Below are positions 1 to 8,217 of a DNA stretch of 64,000 bases, one piece after another. The position numbers were made by a program, and so were the translations under genes. The notes beneath the pieces were generated by a model. The model did no database searches. It had not been told where the DNA came from and was given only the letters and a program-made list of their open reading frames with translations. Numbering within the stretch: the first letter of the stretch is position 1; each line of letters begins with the position of its first letter. Location: NCBI GenBank assembly GCA_902780635.1, contig CACZGH010000013.1, positions 1 through 64,000 of the forward strand, in the 5' to 3' direction. The stretch comes from an uncultured Prevotellaceae bacterium (GTDB taxonomy: Bacteria; Bacteroidota; Bacteroidia; Bacteroidales; Bacteroidaceae).

Positions 1-7
1 GCGGATG

Positions 8-39
8 CAAAGGTAGTGACATTTTGGGCCACAACCAAA
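8..39 (-). promoter_or_regulatory. Bacteroidetes-type promoter for a gene left of the window
   Basis: Read on the minus strand, TTTG (39-36) is followed after exactly 20 nt by TACCTTTG (15-8). This matches the Bacteroidetes -33/-7 consensus TTTG-N20-TAnnTTTG. Transcription would start at about position 1 and leave the window, so the driven gene is not visible. Confidence 0.6.
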
Positions 40-141
40 TTTTTCAGCCACTTTTTTCACAAAATAACGATAATTTTCGAGTTTCTTGACATAAATCAAG
101 GTTTCGGGGAAGAATCTTATCTTTTTCTGGTCAAAAAAGAC

Positions 142-1320
142 TCATCTTTCACTTTCTACCGTCCTCATCACACCATTGGCACCCATCACCAAAAAACGAT
201 GTTTTCGGCCATTGATAAACGGGAAAGCAATAAATTGTGCAAAAGTATTGACAGGTTTTCCATCTATACTCAAAATAGTATCGCCTTGACGGAACCCATT
301 CTGAAAATGTGCACTCTTCTCCCATATCAAGCCCACCATGGCTTTGCCATGATGTGGCACAAAAGCGATGTCCATCTGTGGATTGCCCACCAGGGTCTCC
401 ACACTCTCGTTATAGGGTTGAAACACGATTTCCTTACGCTGGGGCCGGATAATCACGGCACCATATTGCAGGATGCCCGCCCCTATTCGGGATGCTCCCT
501 GTGTGGTCATCGTATGGATATCACGAAATTGATGCCCACCGATATCCAATGCGTCGATACCTAGGAAAGACACCTCCTCTTTACGCTCAGTGCCAAAACT
601 GCCGATGGCGCGGTGACCATAACACCGCCCCTCGACCTGGGAGGAGAAGTCGGGGAATACTGTCAACAACTGTCTCAGGCTACTGCCGCTCATCTCATAG
701 AGTCGCTGGCTGCCGGTGTCAAAACGTGCCTCGTCGGTAAAACCTGGATAGGGATTCAGTTTGATCTGTGGCACCCATCGGAGCAGTCTGTATTTGACAG
801 GGAAGCCCTCCTCACGGTCGAAGAAGTTGCGCCGGTCGGTCAATATCAAAAGATGGTCGCGAGTGTCTATCTTGGCACATAAGCCTTTGTTGAAGAGGTC
901 AAACCCAATGATGGCATCAAAATTGGCAGGCACCACCGATGAGTTGATGAGCGATCCAGCATAGCCCCTGATGGTGAGGTGTCCGATGGTGAATTCAGGA
1001 TACTGAGCTACTTTCACTGAGCTGACTCTGCCATTGGCATCATGCGACTTGATTTCGCCCAATATTTTATTGTACGGGAAAAGGCTTTTAGAATAGATGA
1101 TACCCTGACTGGAGCCGGTATCCAAACAGAAGCGGTATCTTTGCCCATTGGCCTCGCCATAGAGATAGATTTGCTGGTTTTCATACTCTATGGGGATGCT
1201 ATCTACAAAATTTCTTGCAGACAGGGTAAATTTCAGGTTATAATAATGCTGCTGAGCCATACATGACCCTGCATACATTATTATTATAAGGTACAAAAGA
1301 ATGGTCTTCTTTTCTTTCAT
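142..1320 (-). CDS. Secreted pepsin/retropepsin-like aspartic protease with C-terminal PDZ domain
   Basis: This 392-residue protein starts with a signal peptide (cleavage near residue 23, after MAQ). Two DTGS motifs are visible, with Asp67 and Asp201 as candidate catalytic aspartates, one per lobe, as in a monomeric aspartic protease. The last 90 residues or so, including a GFRQGDTILSIDGKPV stretch, look like a PDZ domain that would bind a peptide or substrate C-terminus. Proteins with this arrangement are common in Bacteroidetes and are annotated as aspartyl protease family. The substrate is unknown; the location is envelope (periplasm or outside). It stands alone between a promoter for a leftward gene and the OmpA-type lipoprotein. 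A TAnnTTTG box (1325-1332) lies almost on top of the start codon, so the mRNA may be nearly leaderless. Confidence 0.85.
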   Translation of the reverse strand: MKEKKTILLYLIIIMYAGSCMAQQHYYNLKFTLSARNFVDSIPIEYENQQIYLYGEANGQRYRFCLDTGSSQGIIYSKSLFPYNKILGEIKSHDANGRVSSVKVAQYPEFTIGHLTIRGYAGSLINSSVVPANFDAIIGFDLFNKGLCAKIDTRDHLLILTDRRNFFDREEGFPVKYRLLRWVPQIKLNPYPGFTDEARFDTGSQRLYEMSGSSLRQLLTVFPDFSSQVEGRCYGHRAIGSFGTERKEEVSFLGIDALDIGGHQFRDIHTMTTQGASRIGAGILQYGAVIIRPQRKEIVFQPYNESVETLVGNPQMDIAFVPHHGKAMVGLIWEKSAHFQNGFRQGDTILSIDGKPVNTFAQFIAFPFINGRKHRFLVMGANGVMRTVESER

Positions 1321-1324
1321 GCCC

Positions 1325-1332
1325 CAAAATTA
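1325..1332 (-). promoter_or_regulatory. -7 box TAATTTTG next to the aspartic protease start
   Basis: Minus-strand TAATTTTG fits TAnnTTTG. It ends 5 nt from the ATG, which would put the transcription start on or beside the start codon. No -33 element is seen, so this is a weak call. Confidence 0.35.
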
Positions 1333-1418
1333 TACAAAAAAAATGATATCTGATACTTTCCCTGCTGAAGTTTATTCAAAAAAAGAGAGCAGCCCCAAAA
1401 CTCCTATACTCAAAAACA

Positions 1419-1455
1419 ATGCAGAGACCCTCTATCTGATAGAGCGTCTCTGCAT
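1419..1455 (-). terminator. Intrinsic terminator after the OmpA lipoprotein gene
   Basis: The arms ATGCAGAGAC and GTCTCTGCAT enclose a second 6-bp stem (CTCTAT/ATAGAG) with a 3-nt loop and one C/C mismatch. On the minus strand it is followed by TGTTTTTGAG. It lies 24 nt past the stop codon at 1479. Confidence 0.8.
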
Positions 1456-1478
1456 CGATGAAGTATCTTATGACAAGC

Positions 1479-2312
1479 TTACTCTTTGGGAGCCTCGTCG
1501 ATCAATTCCATAAACTGGTCAAGTTTCGGTGTGATGATGATCTGAGTACGGCGGTTACGCTGTTTGCCCACCTCGGTGTCATTGGTAGTAAGCGGGTTGT
1601 ACTCGCCACGTCCACCGGCAGTGAGACGTTTGGGATCTACACCATAGTTGTTCTGTAAGTACTGCACCACGCTAGAGGCACGCAGACAGCTCAAGTCCCA
1701 GTTGTTGCGGATATTCTCACGGGTGATAGGCACATTGTCGGTATTACCCTCCACCAGCACGTCATACTCGTTGTAGTCCATGATAATCTTAGCAATCTTG
1801 CTCAGGGTCTCGGCAGCACGGTTGTTGATCTCATAGCTGCCGCTCTTGTAGAGCATATTGTCGGCCAGTGAGATATACACCACTCCCTTCAGCACCTGCA
1901 CATCCACCTCTTTCATCTCTTCCTTGCTCAGCGAGCGGGTCAGATTGTTGGTAAGCACCATGTTGAGAGAGTCGCTCTTACTCTTCACTTCCACCAAATG
2001 GCGGATATACTGATTTGACTCATTGATCTGGTCTACCAGTTTCTCAATGCTCACATTGTTCTGGCTGGCATTGTTAAGACTCTTGTCAAGCGACTTCTGC
2101 AAATTGGAGTTCGTGCGTTTGGCCTGAGCCAACTGCTCCTCCAGACTCTTCACACGGGCATTAGCGGCTGCCAACTGCTCCTTGGCATCCTGATAGTTAC
2201 CAGTAAGTGTCTGATTCTCACTCCTGCAATTAAGAAGTTCCTTCTTGCTCGCACAGCTGGTAAAAAGCATGCCCACTGCAAGCAACGAAACAAATAAAAT
2301 GTTTTTTCTCAT
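1479..2312 (-). CDS. OmpA-family peptidoglycan-anchoring lipoprotein
   Basis: This 277-residue lipoprotein has lipobox LFTSC, with the acylated Cys at about residue 20. A coiled-coil segment covers roughly residues 25-105 (heptads with KSLEEQLAQAKRTNSNLQ). The C-terminal OmpA domain (about 140-265) shows NTDNVP, LSCLRASSVVQYL and GRGEYNP...QRNRRTQI, the peptidoglycan-binding signature. The family tethers the outer membrane to peptidoglycan. The residues after the lipid cysteine are ASKKE, lacking the acidic surface-export signal, so it should face the periplasm, unlike the Sus lipoproteins here. It is monocistronic and is followed by a strong terminator. Confidence 0.88.
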   Translation of the reverse strand: MRKNILFVSLLAVGMLFTSCASKKELLNCRSENQTLTGNYQDAKEQLAAANARVKSLEEQLAQAKRTNSNLQKSLDKSLNNASQNNVSIEKLVDQINESNQYIRHLVEVKSKSDSLNMVLTNNLTRSLSKEEMKEVDVQVLKGVVYISLADNMLYKSGSYEINNRAAETLSKIAKIIMDYNEYDVLVEGNTDNVPITRENIRNNWDLSCLRASSVVQYLQNNYGVDPKRLTAGGRGEYNPLTTNDTEVGKQRNRRTQIIITPKLDQFMELIDEAPKE

Positions 2313-2477
2313 ATTTTCCTGAAATTTAATAATACATTTTTTACCTAAAACTAATACGAGGCTTGCGCGTCGTTCTATATATAAACGAATTGAAATGCGA
2401 AAAGTTGATTTCTGTTAGCAATTTTTAACCAACCGAACGTCGCTTTATCGATTATTAACAACATCCGCCTATGAAAA

Positions 2478-2511
2478 AACAAAGTCCACAGTCAAAACTA
2501 TGGACTTTGTT
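2478..2511 (-). terminator. Intrinsic terminator after the 93-residue gene
   Basis: An 11-bp stem AACAAAGTCCA/TGGACTTTGTT with an inner AGT/ACT pairing is followed on the minus strand by a run of six T. It begins 2 nt after the stop codon of the small gene. Confidence 0.8.
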
Positions 2512-2513
2512 GA

Positions 2514-2795
2514 TTAAAACTGATAAAACAGTGGCATTTTTGCAATGGAACGGGAAATCCGTATCTTCCACATGCCATACCGCTGAATAATATTTTGAGG
2601 CAGACGATTGCTATCTCTCAGACGTATGAGCAATTCTCTCAATGGACGTCCGGGAGATGGCTCTTCGTCGCTCAACACACCAGCGTGGGCCAAAGCCGAA
2701 TTGGCCTCAATTTCGTCAATCTCATGCTTGCCTTGATGAATCATGTATTCATCTAAACAGTGTTGGATTGTTTCAAGTTTGTCATTCTCTTTCAT
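2514..2795 (-). CDS. Small conserved-looking protein of unknown function
   Basis: This 93-residue cytoplasmic protein has no signal peptide or membrane segment. The N-terminal half is acidic (many Glu/Asp), and the C-terminal half is basic and helical around GRPLRELLIRLRDSNRLPQ and YGMWKIRISRSIAK, so a nucleic-acid or protein-binding role is possible but not shown. I do not recognise the family. It is supported as real by its own -7 box 29 nt upstream (2824-2831), a strong terminator directly after the stop, and the lack of any competing frame. Confidence 0.7.
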   Translation of the reverse strand: MKENDKLETIQHCLDEYMIHQGKHEIDEIEANSALAHAGVLSDEEPSPGRPLRELLIRLRDSNRLPQNIIQRYGMWKIRISRSIAKMPLFYQF

Positions 2796-2823
2796 CGCAT
2801 CAAAAGTTTTGGGGTTTCTACGG

Positions 2824-2831
2824 CAAAGATA
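2824..2831 (-). promoter_or_regulatory. -7 box TATCTTTG for the 93-residue gene
   Basis: A consensus TAnnTTTG on the minus strand predicts a 5' leader of about 20 nt. No clear -33 element is present. Confidence 0.5.
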
Positions 2832-3130
2832 ATATTTTTTTTAATAGGTTGTTCTTTCATTACTCAATATTTTATCATATTTAACATATTTAACAGTCTG
2901 ACGGAATTTTATTACATTTTGTTAGAAAAACAATTGTTTTAATTACAATTTAAAATCACTATTAAGTGTTTGAATAACAATTTATCATCCCAAACATACT
3001 TGACGAAAAAGCCAATCATAAGAAATCGTCACCCATTTTCATCATACCAACACCCTGCCGATGTCTATCAAAATGTCAATCTTCAGTCAATCCTTCAACA
3101 AAAAATAATCCTCGCACGCCGTTTATATCA

Positions 3131-3150
3131 GCAAATTTAAGTAAATTTGC
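3131..3150 (+). promoter_or_regulatory. purL -7 box inside a 9-bp inverted repeat
   Basis: GCAAATTTA and TAAATTTGC are perfect 9-bp arms around AG. The right arm contains the plus-strand -7 box TAAATTTG (3142-3149). A dyad over the promoter could be an operator for purine control, but it also arises from two back-to-back -7 boxes. The start downstream of this box favours ATG 3180 over the earlier in-frame TTG at 3147. Confidence 0.45.
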
Positions 3151-3179
3151 ACCCAAATTTGTCACAACATTCATTTTAT

Positions 3180-6100
3180 ATGATTTATTTTTTCAAAACC
3201 CCAACCAATAGCATCATAGCCACAAAGGCCAACCACTCACTCTGCCCAGAGGAGATTCAGGCACTTTGCTGGCTGTATGGTGAAGCAGAAGTGATCAACT
3301 CAGAGACCATCGACGGCTACTTTGTAGGTCCCCGCCGCGAGATGATCACCCCATGGAGCACCAACGCCGTAGAAATCACTCAGAACATGAGTCTCACCGG
3401 TATCTCACGCATCGAGGAATATTTCCCCGTCGACAGCCCCGACGCCGACCACGACCCGATGCTCCAACGCATGTACAAAGGCCTCAACCAGGACATCTTC
3501 ACCGTCCATCACCAACCGGAGCCTATCAAGCATGTGGACAACTTAGAGGAATATAACGAGCAGGAAGGTCTGGCCCTCTCACCAGAGGAAATCGAATACC
3601 TGCACCAGATAGAGCACCAACTTGGACGGCCACTGACCGACTCCGAAATTTTCGGCTTCGCCCAGATCAACTCTGAGCATTGCCGCCACAAGATTTTTGG
3701 AGGCACATTTATCATTGATGGCAAGGAGATGGAGTCATCCCTCTTCGCCATGATCAAAAAGACCACCAAGGAAAACCCCAACAAGATACTTTCTGCCTAC
3801 AAAGACAATGTGGCTTTCGCCCAAGGGCCTATGGTGATGCAGTTTGCGCCCAAAGACCAGTCGACATCCGACTACTTCGAGGAAAAAGAGGTGGAGAGCG
3901 TCATCTCACTCAAGGCAGAGACACACAACTTCCCCACCACCGTGGAGCCGTTCAACGGTGCAGCCACAGGTACCGGTGGTGAGATACGCGACCGTATGGG
4001 TGGCGGTGTGGGTTCCTGGCCCATTGCCGGCACAGCAGTCTATATGACAGCTTACCCGCGGCTGAAAGACGACGATGGCGTGGCACGTGACTGGGAAGAC
4101 CTCATGCCCGTCAGAAAATGGTTGTATCAGTCGCCGGAACAGATTCTGATCAAAGCCTCCAATGGCGCATCTGACTTCGGCAACAAATTCGGGCAACCAC
4201 TCATCTGCGGTTCCGTTCTTACTTTCGAGCATCAAGAGGGCAATGAGAAATACGCCTATGACAAAGTGATCATGCTCGCTGGTGGTGTGGGCTACGGCAC
4301 CAAGCGCGACTGTCTGAAAAAGGAGCCACAGAAAGGCAACAAAATAGTGGTGGTCGGCGGCGACAACTACCGCATCGGTCTGGGCGGCGGCTCTGTATCA
4401 TCGGTGGACACAGGGCGCTACTCCAACGGCATCGAACTCAATGCCGTGCAGCGCGCCAACCCTGAGATGCAGAAACGTGCCTACAACCTGGTGCGCGCAC
4501 TCTGCGAGGAAGAGGTCAACCCCGTGGTCAGCATCCACGACCATGGATCGGCAGGACATCTTAACTGCTTGTCGGAACTGGTGGAAGAATGCGGCGGTGC
4601 CATCGACATGACACAACTGCCCATCGGCGACACCACCCTCTCAGCCAAAGAAATCATTGCCAACGAGAGTCAGGAGCGTATGGGTCTGCTCATCGACGAG
4701 AAACATATCGAACACGTGAGACGCATCGCTGAGCGTGAGCGCGCACCACTCTATGTGGTGGGCGAGACTACAGGCGACGCGCACTTCTCCTTCGTCCAGG
4801 GCGACGGTGTGAAACCCTTCGACCTCGACGTGGCACAGATGTTCGGCCACTCGCCAAAAACCATCATGAAAGACAACACTGTGGAGCGGCATTACTCGGA
4901 TGGTGCCTACTCCATCGACAAGATAGATGAATACCTTGACAAGGTGCTGCAACTGGAAGCAGTGGCTTGTAAAGACTGGCTCACCAACAAGGTGGACCGT
5001 TCCGTGACCGGCAAAATAGCACGGCAGCAATGCCAGGGTGAAATACAGTTGCCTCTCTCCGACTGCGGTGTCGTGGCACTCGACTACCGCGGCGTGAAAG
5101 GTATTGCCACCGCACTGGGGCACGCCCCGCAAGCCGGTCTGGCCTCACCCGAGGCCGGCAGTGTGCTGTCGGTGGCTGAGTCACTGACCAATATTGTATG
5201 GGCACCCCTGGCCGACGGCATGAAGAGTCTGTCGCTCTCTGCCAACTGGATGTGGCCCTGTCGCTCCCAAGAGGGTGAAGACGCTCGCCTCTATGCCGCT
5301 GTCCAGGCACTGAGCGACTTCTGCTGCGCCCTGCACATCAATGTGCCTACGGGCAAGGACTCACTCTCACTGAGTCAGCAATATCCTAACGGCGAAAAGA
5401 TTATCTCTCCGGGCACCGTCATCGTCACGAGTGGTGGCGAAGTGTCTGACATCCGCAATGTGGTATCGCCCGTCGTTGTCAATGACAAGAACTCATCACT
5501 CTATCATATCGACTTCAGTTTCGATACCCTACATCTCGGCGGTTCGGCACTGGCACAGACACAAGGCCGTGTGGGCGATGATGTGCCCACCGTAAAGATG
5601 GCTGACTACTTCGCCGATTGCTTTGAAGCCATCCAGTATATGATCAAGAAGGGCTGGATCATGGCTGGCCATGACATCAGCGCAGGCGGTCTGATCACAA
5701 CACTTTTGGAGATGTGCTTCGCCAACAAAGAGGGCGGCATGCACATCAACCTCTATAACATGAAAGACGATGACATCGTGCGCATCCTCTTCGCAGAGAA
5801 TCCCGGTGTGGTCATCCAGGTGAGCGACGAGCATAAGTTTGAGATGAAAGAATACCTGGAGGACATCGGCGTAGGCTTCGCCAAAATCGGCTATCCAGCT
5901 CCCAAGGAGCGTGTCATCACCGTCAAGAAAGACGGCTATGAGCACACCTTCGACATCGACCGACTCCGCGATACATGGTATAAGACTTCCTATCTGCTCG
6001 ACCGCCGTCAGAGTATGAACGGATGTGCCAAGAAGCGCTATGAGAACTACAAGAAGCAACCGCTTCAGATGCGTTTCAACGACAACTTCAAAGGTCGCCT

Positions 6101-6893
6101 TTCACAATATTACCTCCGGTTCAACCGCAAAGGCACCTCCGGCATCAAAGCGGCCATCATCCGTGAGAAAGGCACCAATGGCGAGCGTGAGATGGCTTAC
6201 TCGCTTTATCTTGCCGGCTTCGATGTAAAAGACGTAATGATGACCGACCTCATCAGCGGCCGTGAGACACTCGACGACATCTCGATGATCGTGTTCTGCG
6301 GCGGATTCTCCAACAGCGACGTGCTGGGCAGCGCTAAGGGCTGGGCAGGCGCTTTCCTCTACAACCCGAAAGCCAAAGAGGCACTGGAGCGGTTCTACGC
6401 CCGTCCTGACACCCTCTCGCTCGGTATCTGCAACGGATGTCAGCTGATGGTGGAGCTCAACCTCATCAATCCCGAGCATGAGCACAAGGCACGTATGCTG
6501 CACAACGACTCTCACAAATTTGAAAGCAAATTCGTGGGACTGACCATCCCGCAAAACGACAGCGTGATGTTCGGCTCACTGAGCGGCAACCGTCTGGGCA
6601 TCTGGGTGGCACACGGCGAGGGAAAATTCTCACTCCCCGAACCTGAAAACCACTACAACATCATCGCCAAATACACCTATGGAGAATATCCAGGCAATCC
6701 CAACGGATCTGACTACAACGTGGCAGGTATCTGCAGCCGCGACGGACGTCACCTGGCCATGATGCCCCACCTGGAGCGCGCCATCTTCCCCTGGCAGAAC
6801 GCATGGTATCCCGCCAACCGTCGGCAAGATGAGGTGACACCTTGGATAGAGGCCTTCGTCAATGCCTACCGCTGGATAGAAAAGAGAAAATAA
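3180..6893 (+). CDS. purL: Phosphoribosylformylglycinamidine synthase (FGAM synthetase, large single-chain form)
   Basis: This enzyme catalyses the fourth step of de novo purine synthesis: FGAR + glutamine + ATP to FGAM. The 1237-residue length matches the large fused PurL of Proteobacteria and Bacteroidetes. Domains in order are an N-terminal PurS-like part, a linker with FAQINSEHCRHKIFGG, two AIRS-type ATP-binding halves (the first with KAETHNFPTTVEPFNGAATG), and a C-terminal class I glutamine amidotransferase. In the amidotransferase, LGICNGCQLM carries nucleophile Cys1084, and PHLERAIFP carries the His/Glu of the triad. ATG 3180 was chosen because an upstream TTG frame extension overlaps the -7 box. 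The chromate-type transporter genes follow after 5 nt, suggesting cotranscription. Confidence 0.97.
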   Translation: MIYFFKTPTNSIIATKANHSLCPEEIQALCWLYGEAEVINSETIDGYFVGPRREMITPWSTNAVEITQNMSLTGISRIEEYFPVDSPDADHDPMLQRMYKGLNQDIFTVHHQPEPIKHVDNLEEYNEQEGLALSPEEIEYLHQIEHQLGRPLTDSEIFGFAQINSEHCRHKIFGGTFIIDGKEMESSLFAMIKKTTKENPNKILSAYKDNVAFAQGPMVMQFAPKDQSTSDYFEEKEVESVISLKAETHNFPTTVEPFNGAATGTGGEIRDRMGGGVGSWPIAGTAVYMTAYPRLKDDDGVARDWEDLMPVRKWLYQSPEQILIKASNGASDFGNKFGQPLICGSVLTFEHQEGNEKYAYDKVIMLAGGVGYGTKRDCLKKEPQKGNKIVVVGGDNYRIGLGGGSVSSVDTGRYSNGIELNAVQRANPEMQKRAYNLVRALCEEEVNPVVSIHDHGSAGHLNCLSELVEECGGAIDMTQLPIGDTTLSAKEIIANESQERMGLLIDEKHIEHVRRIAERERAPLYVVGETTGDAHFSFVQGDGVKPFDLDVAQMFGHSPKTIMKDNTVERHYSDGAYSIDKIDEYLDKVLQLEAVACKDWLTNKVDRSVTGKIARQQCQGEIQLPLSDCGVVALDYRGVKGIATALGHAPQAGLASPEAGSVLSVAESLTNIVWAPLADGMKSLSLSANWMWPCRSQEGEDARLYAAVQALSDFCCALHINVPTGKDSLSLSQQYPNGEKIISPGTVIVTSGGEVSDIRNVVSPVVVNDKNSSLYHIDFSFDTLHLGGSALAQTQGRVGDDVPTVKMADYFADCFEAIQYMIKKGWIMAGHDISAGGLITTLLEMCFANKEGGMHINLYNMKDDDIVRILFAENPGVVIQVSDEHKFEMKEYLEDIGVGFAKIGYPAPKERVITVKKDGYEHTFDIDRLRDTWYKTSYLLDRRQSMNGCAKKRYENYKKQPLQMRFNDNFKGRLSQYYLRFNRKGTSGIKAAIIREKGTNGEREMAYSLYLAGFDVKDVMMTDLISGRETLDDISMIVFCGGFSNSDVLGSAKGWAGAFLYNPKAKEALERFYARPDTLSLGICNGCQLMVELNLINPEHEHKARMLHNDSHKFESKFVGLTIPQNDSVMFGSLSGNRLGIWVAHGEGKFSLPEPENHYNIIAKYTYGEYPGNPNGSDYNVAGICSRDGRHLAMMPHLERAIFPWQNAWYPANRRQDEVTPWIEAFVNAYRWIEKRK

Positions 6894-6898
6894 AACGA

Positions 6899-7447
6899 AT
6901 GGACAAGTTCTATTTCGAGAGTTTTAAGACTTTCTTCAAGATTGGCGCATTCACCCTCGGGGGTGGATACGCCATGATTCCTATCGTGGAGAGCGAGGTG
7001 GTGGACAAGCACCACTGGCTCACGCGAGAGGAGTTTCTCGACATCATCGCTATCGCACAGAGTTGTCCTGGGGTGCTCGCCATCAACATGAGTGTCTTCA
7101 TCGGCTATAAATTGCGCAAGATACCAGGAGCCGTGTGCTCCATGCTGGGCACTGCCCTGCCCTCCTTCGTCATCATCCTGCTCATCGCCATGTTTTTCGC
7201 TCAGTTCAAAGACAATGCGGTGGTGGAGTCCATCTTCCGAGGCATACGTCCGGCGGTGGTGGCACTCATCGCGGTGCCTACATTCAGTCTGGCACGCAAA
7301 GCCAACATCACGCTCACCACCTGCTGGATACCCATTGCCGGCGCTTTGGCTATTTGGCTCCTGGGAGTGAATCCTGTGGTCATCATCCTGCTCGCCGGGC
7401 TGGGCGGATATCTTTACGGCAAATTTGTAACCCCTACTGAATCATGA
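6899..7447 (+). CDS. chrA: ChrA-type transporter, first half-size subunit
   Basis: This 182-residue membrane protein belongs to the short-chain chromate ion transporter (CHR) family, in which two half-length proteins pair. The signature FKIGAFTLGGGYAMIPIVESEVV near the N-terminus and AIAQSCPGVLAINMSVFIGYK are typical. About five hydrophobic segments are visible. ATG 6899 follows the purL stop by 5 nt; a longer frame reaching into purL from TTG 6842 is unlikely. The next gene overlaps it by 4 nt (ATGA), so the two subunits are translationally coupled. Family members may export chromate or another oxyanion; the true substrate in a gut or oral anaerobe is uncertain. Confidence 0.88.
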   Translation: MDKFYFESFKTFFKIGAFTLGGGYAMIPIVESEVVDKHHWLTREEFLDIIAIAQSCPGVLAINMSVFIGYKLRKIPGAVCSMLGTALPSFVIILLIAMFFAQFKDNAVVESIFRGIRPAVVALIAVPTFSLARKANITLTTCWIPIAGALAIWLLGVNPVVIILLAGLGGYLYGKFVTPTES

Positions 7448-8019
7448 TTTTCCTGACGCTTTTCGTAACGTTTTTCTATATCGGACTCTTCGGATTCGGT
7501 GGTGGCTACGGCATGTTGTCACTCATACAGACCGAGGTGGTGCGCAACCATGCGTGGATGTCATCGGCAGAGTTCACCAACATCGTGGCCATCAGCCAAA
7601 TGACACCTGGACCTATCGGCATCAACTCTGCCACCTACTGTGGCTACACGGCCATCAAAAACGCGGGTATGAACGAGACCCTCGCTGTGCTGGGCAGTGT
7701 CACCGCCACGGGTGCGCTCATCCTGCCGTCGTTCATCCTGATGGTACTCATCGCAAGGATGTTTCTCAAATACATGGACACGCCATTGGTCAAGAGCATT
7801 TTCAGCGGACTGCGCCCCGCTGTGGTGGGACTGCTCGCCGCAGCCACCCTGTTGCTGATGAACAAAGAGAATTTCTCATCCTTCACCGACAATCCCTGGC
7901 AGTTCTGTATCAGTGTGGCGCTCTTCATCGCCACCTTCGTCGGCACACGGGTCATGAAGATCAACCCTATCCTCATGATTTGCTTCGCCGGATTCGCCGG
8001 ACTGCTTCTGCTGTATTAA
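7444..8019 (+). CDS. chrA: ChrA-type transporter, second half-size subunit
   Basis: This 191-residue partner of the preceding gene repeats the family signature (FYIGLFGFGGGYGMLSLIQTEVV, then AISQMTPGPIGINSATYCGY). It has roughly five or six transmembrane segments. The start overlaps the preceding stop by 4 nt, the usual design for paired short-chain CHR proteins, which insert in opposite orientation. It is the last gene of the purL-chrA-chrA unit and faces the CotH gene convergently across a long hairpin. Confidence 0.88.
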   Translation: MIFLTLFVTFFYIGLFGFGGGYGMLSLIQTEVVRNHAWMSSAEFTNIVAISQMTPGPIGINSATYCGYTAIKNAGMNETLAVLGSVTATGALILPSFILMVLIARMFLKYMDTPLVKSIFSGLRPAVVGLLAAATLLLMNKENFSSFTDNPWQFCISVALFIATFVGTRVMKINPILMICFAGFAGLLLLY

Positions 8020-8113
8020 CCATCAAGATATTAGTCCAGGATACACGCTGGCATCAACATGAAAGTTTCAATAAGGCTTTTCCTTTGAAGGGCGAGTAAA
8101 GTGCGACTTTTCC

Positions 8114-8160
8114 CTATACGCAATCAGCCCAGGGCGTTGCCCTGGGCTGATTGCGTATAG
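8114..8160. terminator. 22-bp perfect hairpin between convergent genes
   Basis: CTATACGCAATCAGCCCAGG and the adjoining bases (8114-8135) pair perfectly with 8139-8160 around a 3-nt loop. It lies between the convergent chrA and CotH genes and probably ends transcription from both sides. Neither strand has a strong T tract directly after it, which is unusual for an intrinsic terminator. Confidence 0.55.
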
Positions 8161-8217
8161 CCATTTGTTTAACGTTTTAACCAAATAGATCTAACTATAT
8201 TCAGTCGCAACAAATTC

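Larger units (their letters stand above)
2796..3179. other. Divergent intergenic region upstream of purL
   Basis: This 384-bp AT-rich spacer holds a -7 box for the small leftward gene (minus-strand TATCTTTG, 2824-2831), a 14-bp perfect palindrome AAAACAATTGTTTT (2927-2940) and the purL promoter region with an inverted repeat at 3131-3150. I see no coding frame of its own. Confidence 0.6.

Noticed and set aside
2927-2940. 14-bp palindrome AAAACAATTGTTTT as an operator
   Set aside because: It is AT-rich, in an AT-rich spacer, with no second copy and no clear promoter overlap.
3147-3179. TTG start extending purL by 11 codons
   Set aside because: The TTG overlaps the -7 box TAAATTTG, and the PurL family begins at the MIYFFKTP start at 3180.
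6842-6898. TTG start extending the first chrA into purL
   Set aside because: The extension would overlap the end of purL; ATG 6899 gives the normal family N-terminus.
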